Part shown: in pieces, positions 1 to 11,364 of the stretch | Layout: every line of letters begins with the position of its first letter | How positions within the stretch are numbered: position 1 is the stretch's first letter | From: Acarospora socialis | Taxonomy: Eukaryota; Ascomycota; Lecanoromycetes; Acarosporales; Acarosporaceae | Direction: 5' to 3' | Length of the DNA stretch: 64,000 nt | Assembly: GCA_025617375.2 (NCBI GenBank) | Contig: JAMYGW020000012.1 | Span: forward strand, 682,001-746,000 | The notes under the pieces: generated by a model | Databases searched by the model: none | Seen by the model: only the letters and a program-made list of their open reading frames with translations | Told to the model about the DNA's origin: nothing | Translations under genes and position numbers: made by a program

Positions 1-3000
1 AGGTGGAGTTGGTGGAGGTGGGAGGAGGGGGAAGGTGTGGAAGGTACTCGTGGGTGTGTGCTGGAGAGGAAGAGAGAGAGGGGGTGCGGGGGCGCTTGAG
101 TGGGGTTTGATTTTGCGGGTGAGGATAGGTGGGGGAGTCGGAGTCGGGTGGACCGTCGAAGGAAGCGATGGTGTCTGAGGGATAGCCGCGAGAAGGGGAG
201 GCGGGGGCGCAGGTGGGACAGTACCAGGGTTCTGGAAGCGCACACGGTAGGTTAGCTGGATAGGGTACGATGGACAAGTCATGGTGGAGGGTGGAGAAGG
301 GCGCTTATACGTACCGTCCTGTTCCGGCATCGCGGCCAAGTCCGTACAGCGGAGATGGAACCAGCCGACCAGGCAGTATTCCCCGTCGCACTGGATCATG
401 TCCTGCTCGTCGCCGGGCTGCTGGCAGACACACCAGTGTTCTGGCACGGGCACTGGGAGGTGGCCGCGCTCCGTGCTGAGAGCGGGGAGACCGGCGTCGA
501 CGACACCTCGCTGCAATTTGGAACGGGTCCTGGTTCCTTTGCCAACCGGCGACCTTGGGCTAATTGAGTGAGCGTCCTCGACGCGGGGTAAAGATCGACC
601 TTTGCCATCCCGTGCTGGTGGACGAGCGCGACTTCCCGCTAGGGATTGGTGTCTGAAGATAGCGGCTGCGCCGATGGTGTCGAGTGTTCCGTCTTCTAGT
701 AGTTTGCGTTTCTTCGATATCGCTCCTTTTGCTGTCTTTGAGTTGAGGTCCCGGACAGTGAGCTCGACTTCTCTTTGGCGGCGGAGAGGGTGCGGTCTGG
801 CATGGGCTAATATTTTAGGGGACTTGTTGAGTGGATAGGAATGGGTTAATTCGTCGCCTGATATCTCGGTGATGTAGCCGCTATCGGTGCCGAGGGCATT
901 TAGATGCCATTCGGATGCTTTGCAAGTCGGTACAGGGGTGACTGTTGGTTGTGCCAGTCTAGTCGTGGTTGGTGTCGTGTATGTAACGCTGTTGCTGCCG
1001 TTCTCCATTGTAGTTGAAGTGGGATCATCTGCTGGATGAATGCTAGCAGAGCGGACGTTTTGCGGCATTGAGCATGAACTCGCGGTGGGCTGTCGAAGAG
1101 GTAGCTTGGACGATGCGCCTTCATTAGCTTCTTGCTCTTCTGTTACTGTCGCTCTCACTTCCATTGCAGCCTGCCGTATCGTAGCTTGACCGACTCCTTC
1201 TCGGTTTCTGGCTGGTGGTAGAGGTATGTCGGTGACCATTCCGTCTAGGCTCAAAGGAGGTCTTCGACTCATCTTCTTTGCTATAATGGTGAATGGTTTC
1301 TGTACGTTGGAGTTGCTCTTGAATCGTCTCGTATTGGTAATTTTCTCTTCGTTTGACAGGGTCGAAAATGAGCTTCCTGCTATACTTGGTGTGTCAAAGG
1401 CTTTTTCTGTAGGTTGCTCACCTTGTATTGAGTGAGGTCTGCTTAGCCAAGGTTCCACTTTCTTCGAACCCTGCATTGTGACCAACTTCAAACCAACCTC
1501 TTCAACATCTCCAGGTTGTGTCTTAGCTGTAGCTGATTTTGTCGGCTTCTTAGGACCTCGTATGAAAAGCTTCGCCCTCTTCCGGAGAGGGCCAAGGCTA
1601 CTCAGATCTGGATGATGGGTGGTATCGACTGAGCTTCGCTCTTCAGGAAGACCGAGATGCTCGGGATCTACATGTTCGCCTTTACGCTGTGAGCCCCGAC
1701 GCCGGGACCGCTTCACCTGCGGCTTCACCTGCGGCTTCCCGTGTAGCATTCCGACTCCTCTCCAGAGATCTTCAACACAAGTGAGACAGTACCATGTGAC
1801 ACGAGCTTCGCCTTTTCCACACAAGTCATCTTTGACCTTTCCGACACACCGTTCGATGATATGAGCTGTATGTAAAGGCTCAGTGGGTACAACAGCACGC
1901 TTCATATTTTCTTTCGGCTCCAAACTCAGGCGGTATGATGCCGGCAGGCTGTGCGTTTGCGGTGCTGGGCAGTAAGGGTGAGCACAGGTGACGATCTTGG
2001 TCTTGAAGGCAGCTAGAGGTAGCTTTTGCAAGATGAAAACGTGGCCGTCTATATCGTGCGACCGTCAGCAATGAAACATTCAGTGTTGAGGGCATGTATC
2101 ACTTGCTCCGAAGTTTGGTTTGGATCTGGTGCTGGCAGTCCCTCAAAAGTAAATCCTTTCTCCAAGCTATCCGGTGGCATGCTGGACCAGTCTCTAACTC
2201 GTACTTTCCGTACGCCTCCCATCCCTTTCGCTGCTGCTCTTCAGAATTTGACTCTACCTTCCAGTCTCGGATGATGTTCGCTGCCTTGGCGGCGAGGCTG
2301 TGCTCGATGGATTGTATGAAAGAGCCTTTGCCATTTGTTGGCTCACTACAATCCGTACTCTCGCCGCTGCTCTCACGTTCTACAATCACGACTGCGAAGT
2401 CATGCTCTGGACTCCGATCTCTATCCTTTCTTAAGCTAGAGTAGGTTTTCACGGACGTCCTGGAAGACCTCCTCGTTGCTGGTTCCGGACTTGATACTCC
2501 GTCAAAGACATCGACACTGTAGGCTGGTCTAGGTAGAGCAGCTGCTGGAAGCGCTTTCGCACCCCTCGAATGATATTGTCGAGCGTGCTGGTAGGCACGC
2601 TTTTCACCATTGGAAGGCTGGTTGGGAGGCTGCGGGATATAGTTAGGTGTATTCCTCTCATGGAACGTTAAGCTCGGGTTGTGATCTTGAAGTAGAGACC
2701 TCGGCGTGGTGGATATATTTGACTGGGAATGAGGTCCGTCAAGCTGCACAGAGAAGCGGCTTCTGGTGAAAGTTGTTGGGCCCATCGAGGCTGAAAGTGA
2801 AACCCCTATGAAACTGTCTTGCGAAGCCGTATTGAGGTAAACACCATCCAAGAGGACGTCGACATGCTTCTGTGGTACAAGTTCGTCTTCATCTTCAAAT
2901 CTGTCAGTCGTCTCTAGGCAGGATATGCCATCATACAGTCTCCTGTTAGTCAAGGGCTCTCCCAGTGCAGAGGGAGAGAATCCACCTGTAGACTCATTAG

Positions 3001-3214
3001 GTCCGCGGTTGACCCTTGTGTGTCCACTGGGATACGAGCACTGGCGTGGCACCAACGTGCAGAGCTCCGGCTGAATAGTCAATGGGCGTAAGCTTTCAAA
3101 TCCAAAGGTGTTGCCAGACAAGTTGACTTGTACGTTTTGAGCAGTTCTGGGCGAGTCATCGTAGGCAAAAGCGGCATCACCTATAAAGTAAGGAGAGTAA
3201 CTAGGCCAGGCCAT
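1..3214 (-). CDS. PHD-finger protein, 3'-truncated by window edge, apparent frame breaks
   Basis: Chromatin-type PHD-finger protein; the target is unknown. On the minus strand an open frame runs from about 2050 down to the left edge. It encodes a PHD core WCVCQQPGDEQDMIQCDG, then C..GWFHLRC. A short intron (about 232-311) follows, donor GTACGT and acceptor CAG, and then EPWYCPTC completes the zinc ligands. Further upstream are a second Cys-rich segment (TCAHPYC, later TWYCLTC, about 1745-2000) and a basic stretch SKKRK (about 705-720). The N-terminal 371 residues (3214 to 2099) are in another frame. A third frame carries the sensible-looking segment WSSMPPDSLEKGF (about 2170-2200) down to about 2050. 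No intron with good sites joins the three frames. Either the gene is decaying, there are sequence errors, or there is unusual splicing. The 3' end lies outside the window. The PHD call is firm; gene boundaries and intactness are not. Confidence 0.6.
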
Positions 3215-3956
3215 TGCATAGTTCTGGTCGTGCTGATCTCAGCGTTTTGATGCTAGAAAGTCCTGGATCGCGTACGAAACTCAGGTGTTGTTGTGGAGCC
3301 CTATAGAATGACGCGTGTGGAATCTTGAAGCAGACTGCATGAACAGTGATCTTTCGAGGAGGTGCCACGTGCCTTGGACTCAGTAGCCGCAATTATCTTG
3401 CCAATTCGCGGATGGAGAAGGGTTAAGATCTCAACTTGATAACAGGTGCAGGTGGCTGGTCTGAAGAGAGTTGAACTGGGCTGGGTGCGTGAATATGGAG
3501 CGCAATCAAACGCTATACGCAGGAGTCGATGAAGACGAGACTGTTGCTGAAATTGCCCGCAGAGGCAATGCTTGGACGTAGAGGTTCCAAGGCCTGCAGC
3601 TTGCCAAGTGTTGAACAGCAGGATTAGTCGTAGGGTAAGCTTCACAGGTGCAGTTGATGTTTCTAAGACAGTGTGTTCACGGCTCTGGCAGCATGAACAA
3701 AATAACCACAACAACCACAACATCAACATCAATATCAATAGTGATAGGGACAGGAACAGCGTTATGTTGCACTTACTTATCTCGCAGGGTAGGGGCCAGA
3801 ATCCTTGTAATATTTCTGTACAACAGTGCTCCATTCCAATTTCACAAGACTTAGCACATTTCATCAGTTCTCCGACAGGCGTAGTTAGTAGTTAACTTAT
3901 TCATGTCTGTGGATTGAATCTCAAAACAGCTACTCTTGAGAAACCAAGTCCAGAAG
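3215..3956. other. intergenic, no gene seen
   Basis: Between the 5' end of the PHD gene and the 3' end of the F-box gene, both on the minus strand. It holds a CAA/CAT-rich simple stretch around 3700-3745 and a CACGTG at about 3367. A 187-codon minus frame here is driven by the simple repeat, has no recognisable domain, and is not taken as coding. Confidence 0.6.
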
Positions 3957-6122
3957 TCAACGAACATCACGCAGTTGCTGAATGAATTCCACAGAGGGTT
4001 GACCTTTAAAAGCCGTAACACCGTGCTTGATCCCACACACAGCCATTGATTTGGGCACACGGCTCGTCACCCGAGTTCGCCAGACCCCCAGTAAACGCTT
4101 CAGGACTCCGAAGCTAATGCTGAAGGTATCTATACTTCGCCTTTTAGGATCCCATGGAATGTCAGAGCTCTCTAGAGATATAATCGCAATTGCCCCGGCA
4201 ACAAGACGAAAGATATGGTCGTCGAAGTCAATATCGCCTAACTTAGGAGAAGTCTCGACATAATATTCCAAGTCTGCCCCAGTAGCTCTTGTTGGAGGTT
4301 TTGGGGGTTTTAGTGTAGGCATTGCCCATTTAGACCACTGAGGCTGAAGTCTGTCGGTGTGTTGTATATGAAGATGTATAAGATGACGTAGACGAGGTAT
4401 GCCATGGAGGATAGCCGCAGTTTGAGTCTCGAACGTGTGTTCCCCATACATCTGATCTGATATGAAGAGACCAGGAAGACCTAGTACGACAATGTTATGA
4501 CAGCAGCTAGCCATGTCAGCGAAGATGTTCATCTCCCATCTTGTAGCTCGAGCGCTCGAACAGTCGTCACACCATCTGGTGACACAACTTTCCCAGATTA
4601 GAGTCCTCAGACTATCGAGGATTGTAGAAGCCTTCAAGTCATTGAGAGCGGCGTGTTCCATGTTGAGAAACCTCCAGCCTCCTGTAAAAACAAGTGACTG
4701 CAGCTTATGAGGTATACCTCCCAGATAAGCCAAGAAGCCGACAAGCGCCGGGAAGTCGATAGCATGCTCGTCAAGCGTGTTCGTCTCGAATGTCAGACAC
4801 CGTAGGTAGGACAAGGCTTCAGGTCTCCTCCACGCACCGAAGAATGTCGAAAGGTCTCCATATACCGCGACATTCCTCATCCACAGCGTTTCTAGTGGAC
4901 AGTGAGAAATAAGGAAGCACATGGCCTTCTCCGCATCTTCATCCATAGCGAAGGAAGACAGGCGAAGTTCGTGGAGAGAAAGTGGGTGGGACCAGCATAT
5001 CGGACTCGACGGAATCGGAGGGGATGCCCACTGTGCCTCCACAATAGCCTTGATCATAATCCCAAATACTTCAGGACCGTCAGGGATAAGGACTTCAGCA
5101 AAGCGCTCTTGCAAACCGAGAGCCAATTTTTTCAGGTGAGGATTCAGCCCGATGAAAGTACCGATTTGCCGTAACTGTACAGCATTGGCTATACTCATAC
5201 AGATCAAAGTATGTAATGCGGGCATCCGAGCAACAACTGGGTATTCCTGATGGAGGAAAACCGTTGGGTGGATGTTACGAATGGGTGATGCACCAACACT
5301 GATGATCGAGATAGACGACTTGCAGAGGCATTCTTGTAAAACCTCGCCCATAAAGCTATCCACGTCCCAGCTGCAATGGATAGGTCAGTTGAAATCTCGG
5401 AACAGAGTAGAGAGGTCTCTGTTACCGAAGCGTAGCTAAGTTAGGCATTCTTTCAACCAGCATAGCCATATTCAAACTGATGGAGCTCTCTTGGCGGGTG
5501 ACGCGGTTACTTCCCATTGAGCAACGGGGACTGGAAGTCGAATTGGATATGACTCGGCGCATGTACTGCCACGAAGGTAGGTCACTCTCCGCGAGTACCA
5601 CTCGGAGGTTCTTAACATATCTAGCAGGCTGAAATCTCGAATGAAGCATCTTGTGGACATCGCCGGTACATTCTGAATCGTCATGCCTACTTCCTGAACC
5701 ACCTGTAAGGCGGGGCTTCTTCTTGGTTTTGCTGCTTCGTGATGGTGGCGGAACACATAATGGTTGTGCTGGACAGACTCTGATGGTTAAGTCTTCGTAA
5801 AGGAGAGGTATTGTACGGTCATGGAGGGTCGAGCAAGTCTGACTGAGTGCAGTTATATCACTCTAATGTCTAGTTAGCTTGGTGCTCTGGAGCCATTGCT
5901 TCTGGAGGTGCTTCTGACCTTTTTCACCTTCAATTGCGAAACAACTAGAGAGTACAACTCGAAAGGTAGAGATAAGATATTGCGTGTAGGTGGCCGAGAG
6001 TACTGGATCTGGTCGGTGCTCAGACTATGGGCATTGTCATTCTGCAATGCGAAAGACCCATCAACAGAAGGCCTTCTTCTCTTCCTGCCATCGGTCGTAA
6101 ACCCTGTGATCTGGCTAGGCAT
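3957..6122 (-). CDS. F-box protein with LRR-like C-terminal region
   Basis: Probable substrate receptor of an SCF ubiquitin ligase. Exons 5928-6122, 5426-5862 and 3957-5370 give 681 residues. Intron 1 (5863-5927) has a GCTAAC branch point; intron 2 (5371-5425) is 55 bases. The F-box starts near residue 48 (NILSLPFELYSLVVSQL) and continues across intron 1 as SDITALSQTCSTLHDRTIPL. This matches the common fungal F-box form (LPxELxxxIxxxL ... LSxxCxxLxxxxxPxLY). The remainder is leucine-rich, with segments such as MPALHTLICMS and LRCLTFETN typical of degenerate LRR modules in fungal F-box proteins. A basic stretch GRKRRRP sits near residue 13. The ubiquitination target cannot be read from sequence. 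Confidence 0.85.
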
Positions 6123-6634
6123 GTTTGTCTCCTATGTCGAATGGATTTACTGAGTCCATTGCGAGAGAAGAAACTACACTGTAGATTGTTGTTTAAACAC
6201 TCGAGCTCATTACTGTAACATTCACCTTCCGTAGGAAGACGCGTTTCTCGCGTCTCTAGCTGACCGTAGCGATAAGATAACGGCAAAATTTCTAATACAG
6301 CCAAGCCTATACTGGTTAGGTGAGTAAGGTATTTATGTCGGCACCGGAAACAAACCATGAGGTACCTTAAGGTAGGTACCTTATACAGTAAGGTAACTAC
6401 CTTACGGAGTACTACCTTACTTAGTGCATGATGACTCTCGCCTTCGGGCTCGGATGAGTTATGCACTGGAATTATAAATTCCTTACCGACTCCTAACTTT
6501 CGACGGAAGCATTCAGGCCCTCGTCCTTCACGCCGCTACTACTCTCATTGGGAAGTTTTTCGTTGTATAGAATTATATCAAACATCGCAGCACATCGAAA
6601 ATCCCCGACCCTGTGAGGTCGCTTGGCCACTAAG
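6123..6634. repeat. intergenic between divergent genes with AAGGTA-rich palindromic segment
   Basis: Shared upstream region of the F-box gene (-) and Scs7 (+). Bases 6318-6420 are packed with AAGGTA/TACCTT units. They include the perfect 10-base palindrome ACCTTAAGGT at 6364-6373 and inverted GGTACC-flanked copies. No ORF or RNA gene is visible. Confidence 0.6.
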
Positions 6635-7920
6635 ATGCCTGGTCGAACACTTCCTACGTTTCTGCAAGCCGATATAGAATCCCGCAACACGGCCAAGTCA
6701 TGCTATGTCACGCTGGGGACGAATGTTTATGATATCACGTCGTTCCTCGATGACCATCCTGGTGGCGGCGATTTGATTCTCGAGTATGGTGGGAAAGACG
6801 TGACGTGGATCATGAAGGACGAGATATCACATGGGCATTCGGAGGCGGCGTATGAGATACTCGACGAACATCTAGTTGGTTTCGTTGCTACGGAGCCCGT
6901 CTTAAAAGTGGCAACAGAGAGTCAACACCCGGACCGCATCCTACCACTACCCCCTACTCAAGCCGAGCTCAAGCAGCTGCGGTCGATGGATACGGTTGAC
7001 GGATACATTAAACCAACATATGCGAACACGGGAATGTCGTCGGCTGAGGATCTTTCCATCGAAACGGACCTCGCCTCAGATTATCGGACACATAAGTTCC
7101 TCGATCTGAATCGACCATTGCTGATGCAAGTCTGGAATGGCGGTTTCAGTAAAGCCTTCTATCTGGAACAAGTCCACAGGCCTCGACATTACAGAGGAGG
7201 CGAATCCGCCCCTTTATTTGGTAACTTTCTCGAGCCGTTAAGCAAGACCCCATGGTGGGTAGTTCCATCGGTCTGGCTGCCGCCTGTTGGCTACGGCACG
7301 TTTCTTGCTTTCGGAGGGCTGCAAACGCTCGAAGCAGCTGCATATTGGCTGTTTGGCCTAAGTCTCTGGACACTAATTGAATATATCTTGCATCGGGGCT
7401 TGTTCCACATAGACAAGTCAGTATTTCATAACCCGACTGGTAGAGCCTACTGACATTGAAGTGACATCAGATATCTTCCTGACAATCGCGTTGGCATCAC
7501 GCTTCACTTCCTGCTCCATGGCATACATCACTATCTACCAATGGACAAGCTTCGACTGGTCATGCCACCAACACTCTTCGTCGTCCTTGCCACCCCGTTC
7601 TACCACCTGGCCTACTTTCTCTTCAGCTACAACTGGTACGCTGCTACAGCTGTCTTTTGCGGTGGAATTTTTGGATACATTTGCTACGACTTGACGCATT
7701 ACTTTTTGCATCACCGAACGTGAGTTGGCGCTCTTCCGTTCACTGCTTTATATAGACTAACACAAGCGACAGTCTCCCGTCATATTACAGAGAGTTGAAA
7801 AAGTATCACCTTCAGCATCACTTTGCCGACTACGAGAACGGGTTCGGAGTCACCAGTCGCTTCTGGGACAAGGTCTTTGGCACCGAACTTGGTCCTCCCA
7901 AAGCAGCGAAGGCAGCTTAG
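6635..7920 (+). CDS. SCS7: ceramide very-long-chain fatty acid 2-hydroxylase (Scs7/FA2H)
   Basis: ER membrane enzyme that alpha-hydroxylates the very-long-chain fatty acid of ceramide and inositol-phosphoceramide. Exons 6635-7416, 7471-7719 and 7773-7920 give 392 residues, the usual size. The N-terminus is a cytochrome b5 domain with the haem motif DDHPGGGDLI and the second His in HGHSEAAYEIL. The C-terminal fatty-acid hydroxylase part has the di-iron histidine boxes HRGLFH, HGIHHYLP, HYFLHH and YHLQHHFADYENGFG, between hydrophobic segments. Intron 2 has a perfect GACTAAC branch point. The start is the first ATG (6635); an in-frame TTG at 6623 is not used as a start in eukaryotes. It makes a substrate of the same sphingolipid pathway that consumes phosphatidylinositol, whose synthase is also in this window. 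Confidence 0.95.
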
Positions 7921-8543
7921 TGTATTCCGATCGTTTCAAGGTTCCTTCGATCAGGACTCTCATCTCCTCCGGGGCGGGATTGCTGTCATCTCGGCCAAGG
8001 CGTTCTCCCGGGTTTGCTCAGCAGAACATTTTCTCTGTATAACGGTGACGACCCTATAGATGGCTTGTAATAATTAGTTCAGCCCGAGCAGCAATGCGGG
8101 CATTGGCTGTTCATAGAGTAGATAGTCGTTAATCACAAACTCTTCCATTGATATCTTGTTGTGATACAGTAAGTGCATCGACTCTAGGTATACTACTCTC
8201 TAACATTTGTTCCATGTACGTTTCTGACCCAACCATTACCCGCATTCACTAGTCGTAAATCGAAGCACGTGATGTACCTTGGTCTAGCGAGTTGAATCTC
8301 AGTTCCCTCCTCAGTAGTTTACAATCAAAGACTCGATACGACACAGCTATCTCAACCAATACCTTCTGCGAATGATACAGCCTGGATTGACAAGTTAAGG
8401 TCCGCTCACTTTACGCATCAGAAATAAAAGGGTTCGCTGCTTCGCATCCGCAACCGTGTTCACTCTAACCCAGGTGAAAGTGAAATCTCTTTCCTTGACC
8501 TACAGCATTCGTATTGTAGGGACAGTGTCCAACATTCGCGAAT
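7921..8543. other. intergenic
   Basis: Scs7 3' region and promoter of the RBM39-like gene. The only element I can point to is CACGTGAT at 8266, listed separately. Confidence 0.6.
8266..8271 (+). promoter_or_regulatory. CACGTG E-box (GCACGTGATG)
   Basis: Perfect CACGTG followed by AT, 278 bases upstream of the ATG of the RBM39-like gene. CACGTG is the core bound by fungal bHLH factors such as Cbf1. The same extended core (CACGTGA) lies at a similar distance from two other starts in this window. Function is inferred. Confidence 0.4.
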
Positions 8544-10521
8544 ATGTCAGGTCTCGATGTTGAAGCCCTTCTTGATTCAACCGCCAATGCAGCCCCTCAT
8601 GCCTCGAAGGAGTCTCGACCCAAGGATCGTGACGACCGCCACAGGAATGATCGCAGCGACCGGCGCGACCGAGACCGTCATCGAGATGGTAGCCGGGATC
8701 GTGATAGGGATCGCAAACGAAGAGATCGAAGCAGAGATAGAGGCAGAAGAGATAGAGATGGCGATGGTGATGAGGGCGTGAGGAGCCCTAGAAGCGAGCG
8801 AGGCAGCGCAGCTGGGAGTCATAAGAGTAGGAAGCGCAGCAGCAGCCGAGACGGTGACAGACGTCACTCCCGCCGCGATCGCCAGCGTAGCTCCGTGGAC
8901 CCGGATGAAGCCTTTCGCGGGTCTGGTGGTGATTATTATCGTGGGGGTGGACGTGCACGCAGCCGATCAAGGTCACCTGACGATGACAGATACTATCGTC
9001 CCGGTGGACGGAGCCGGCGTGACCGCGATGAACGTGAGGAAATTAATCCAGGGGATAAGTATCAAGGCCGGCATGAGAGAAACGGTGGCCGAAAGCGAAC
9101 TCCTAGCCCAAAGCGAGCGAGGACTAAGTCACCAACCCCGCAACTCACCGAGGACGAACGTGACCGCAGAACGGTTTTTGTCCAGCAACTAGCGGCGCGT
9201 CTTAGAACCAAGGAGCTGATTGCATTCTTTGAAAAGGTCGGACCAGTGAAAGAAGCGCAGATAGTTAAGGACAGAGTTAGTGGAAGATCTAAGGGGTATG
9301 TGTCATAACATTAGGCTTATGATGAAATGGCTAACAAATTACAGGGTCGGCTATGTCGAGTTCAAGCAAGAAGAATCGGTTCCTCTCGCAATTCAGCTCA
9401 CAGGCCAGAAGCTTCTAGGCATTCCTATTATTGCTCAGCTCACAGAGGCAGAAAAGAACCGGCAAGCTCGCAATCCGGAAGGTGCCAGCAGTAACAATCC
9501 AAACCAGATCCCCTTCCATAGGCTGTATGTCGGCAATATTCATTTCAGCATCACAGAAGGTGATCTGCAGAATGTATTCGAACCATTTGGCGAGCTTGAA
9601 TTTGTTCAGCTGCAGAAGGAGGAGCAAGGGCGCAGTAGGGGCTACGGTTTCGTGCAGTAAGTTCCACTTCGTCAGCTTGCTAAATGGTTAACTGATGAAT
9701 CTCACTGCAGGTTCCGCGATCCAAATCAAGCTCGAGAAGCTTTGGAAAAGATGAATGGGTTTGATCTTGCTGGTCGACCGATTCGAGTTGGTCTCGGTAA
9801 CGATAAGTTTACTCCTGAATCAACCGCCAACCTTCTACAACGATTCCATGGCCAAAGCCACCAACACAACTTCCAGGGATCTGCCTTCTCCGGCCATGGT
9901 GGGCGAGGCTCCCAAGCTGGCGGGGTTGGTGGGGCCTTCGATCGCGCTGGTGGCCGCGATAACGACAAGGGTGCGGGTGGTGCGAGTGCCTTGGATGATA
10001 CAGACGTTGCCGGTGTGAACTTCAATAACTATAGCAGAGATGCGTTGATGAGGAAGCTTGCGAGAACAGATGAACCTGCGCCAGAGGCGAACGGTGTGGA
10101 TGAGAAGCGCAAAATCGCTAAACCCAAAACGGAAAGCAAGCCGCTACCTGTCACTGTCAACATGGCAAGCAGATGTGTGTTACTCAGGAACATGTTCAAT
10201 CCTGCCGAGTCAGTATCCGTCCGTAGCAATTGGGTTATGGAGATGCTAACTATGTGTGCTAGGGAGGAGGGCGAAGCCTGGATCAAAGAGCTCGAGGACG
10301 ACGTTCGAGCTGAGTGTGAAGAGAAATACGGTCACGTTGTTCACATTGCTCTAGATCCAAATACCCAAGGCGATATCTACCTCAAATTCGACCGAGTTCA
10401 GGGTGGCGAGAACGCGATAAAAGGTCTCAACGGCAGGTTCTTCGGCGGTCGTCAGATTAGCGCTCAGCCTGTCGTCGATGCTGTCTACAGCAGTCTGTTC
10501 TCGCGCACCAAGGCGATCTAA
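8544..10521 (+). CDS. RBM39: RBM39/CAPER-like (Rsd1) RNA-binding splicing factor
   Basis: SR-related nuclear splicing factor of the CC1/RBM39 family. Exons 8544-9295, 9345-9656, 9711-10208 and 10263-10521 give 606 residues. Residues 1-200 are an RS/RD-rich low-complexity domain. RRM1 follows ([12 protein letters not shown] ... KGVGYVEFK, split by intron 1), then RRM2 ([12 protein letters not shown] ... SRGYGFVQF, split by intron 2). The C-terminal third is a U2AF-homology-type RRM: NMFNPAE is joined across intron 3 to [14 protein letters not shown], then GDIYLKFD and [16 protein letters not shown] is a hallmark of the family. RBM39 proteins work with U2AF and the U2 snRNP in 3' splice-site choice. 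All introns are 49-54 bases. Confidence 0.93.
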
Positions 10522-11310
10522 GAGGCTGACGGTTTATTGAGCTCAGATTTAGGGCATTGACTGGTAGGTGCAGAGCCTTTAAGCCGGTTCCGCATGGTTT
10601 TCACTTCAGCACATAGACTAGTTTATTCCTTCCAAGGGACAATGATTCTGCCTGATGCAAACCACATTGACTCTGACATGGTGTCCAACCTAGACTTGCT
10701 CCGCCTTCTAAAACCCGTTCTATAGAGCTTCCTGGAGCGAATGTGGAATGAAATCAGCCGACCCGAGAACCTGTTTGTCTGGCTTTTGCCACCTTGCCTA
10801 CCTCCATTTACGAATCGTCTCACATTTTTTAAACATCAACATCACTATCGGCCAACTGACTTCAAATTTTTAGGCGTACTTCATACCTGCCCAACAAGTC
10901 TTTATGGTGTCTTGGAGGGTGTGCGAGGTCGCGAGTATCAGAAGTTTGTTGGTTGTCGAGGCTAAGAGCAGCAGGCATTACTGCTAAACGTGTCTAGTCT
11001 CTCGCGCACCCCTTTTGTCCCTAATATTGATTGTAGTTCACTTGCTATATCATATCTATTTAACAGGGACCATCATGAGTGAAACATTGGTGAAATGCAT
11101 CAATATGGGAAACACAAGTGTATCAATGATATGATGTTTGTTCTGCGAAATGACGCTAAAGTGGTGTGACTGCGCTTCTAATACGCTAGTTATCGTACCC
11201 TGCTCTCATCGGTGCTCCGATTTCCCATCACTCATCAGTTTGCCGGTCGTTGATTGCTTTACCTGGCCTTGTCTCATAAGTACGTGTACTCCTCAACACT
11301 CATAACCTGC

Positions 11311-11364
11311 AGTCCGCCGAGAGTCCGCTGAGCCCGCCGAGCCCGCCAAGCCCGCCGAGAGTCG
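11311..11364. repeat. GCCCGCCGA-type minisatellite
   Basis: About five to six imperfect tandem units of 9-11 bases (variants of cccgccgag and agtccgctgag). Local, with no coding frame assigned. Confidence 0.7.

Noticed and set aside
3301-3864. 187-codon minus frame with long Leu/Cys hydrophobic run
   Set aside because: The hydrophobic run comes from a simple CAA/CAT-type repeat read in one frame; no homolog-like motifs, and it overlaps a comparable plus frame.
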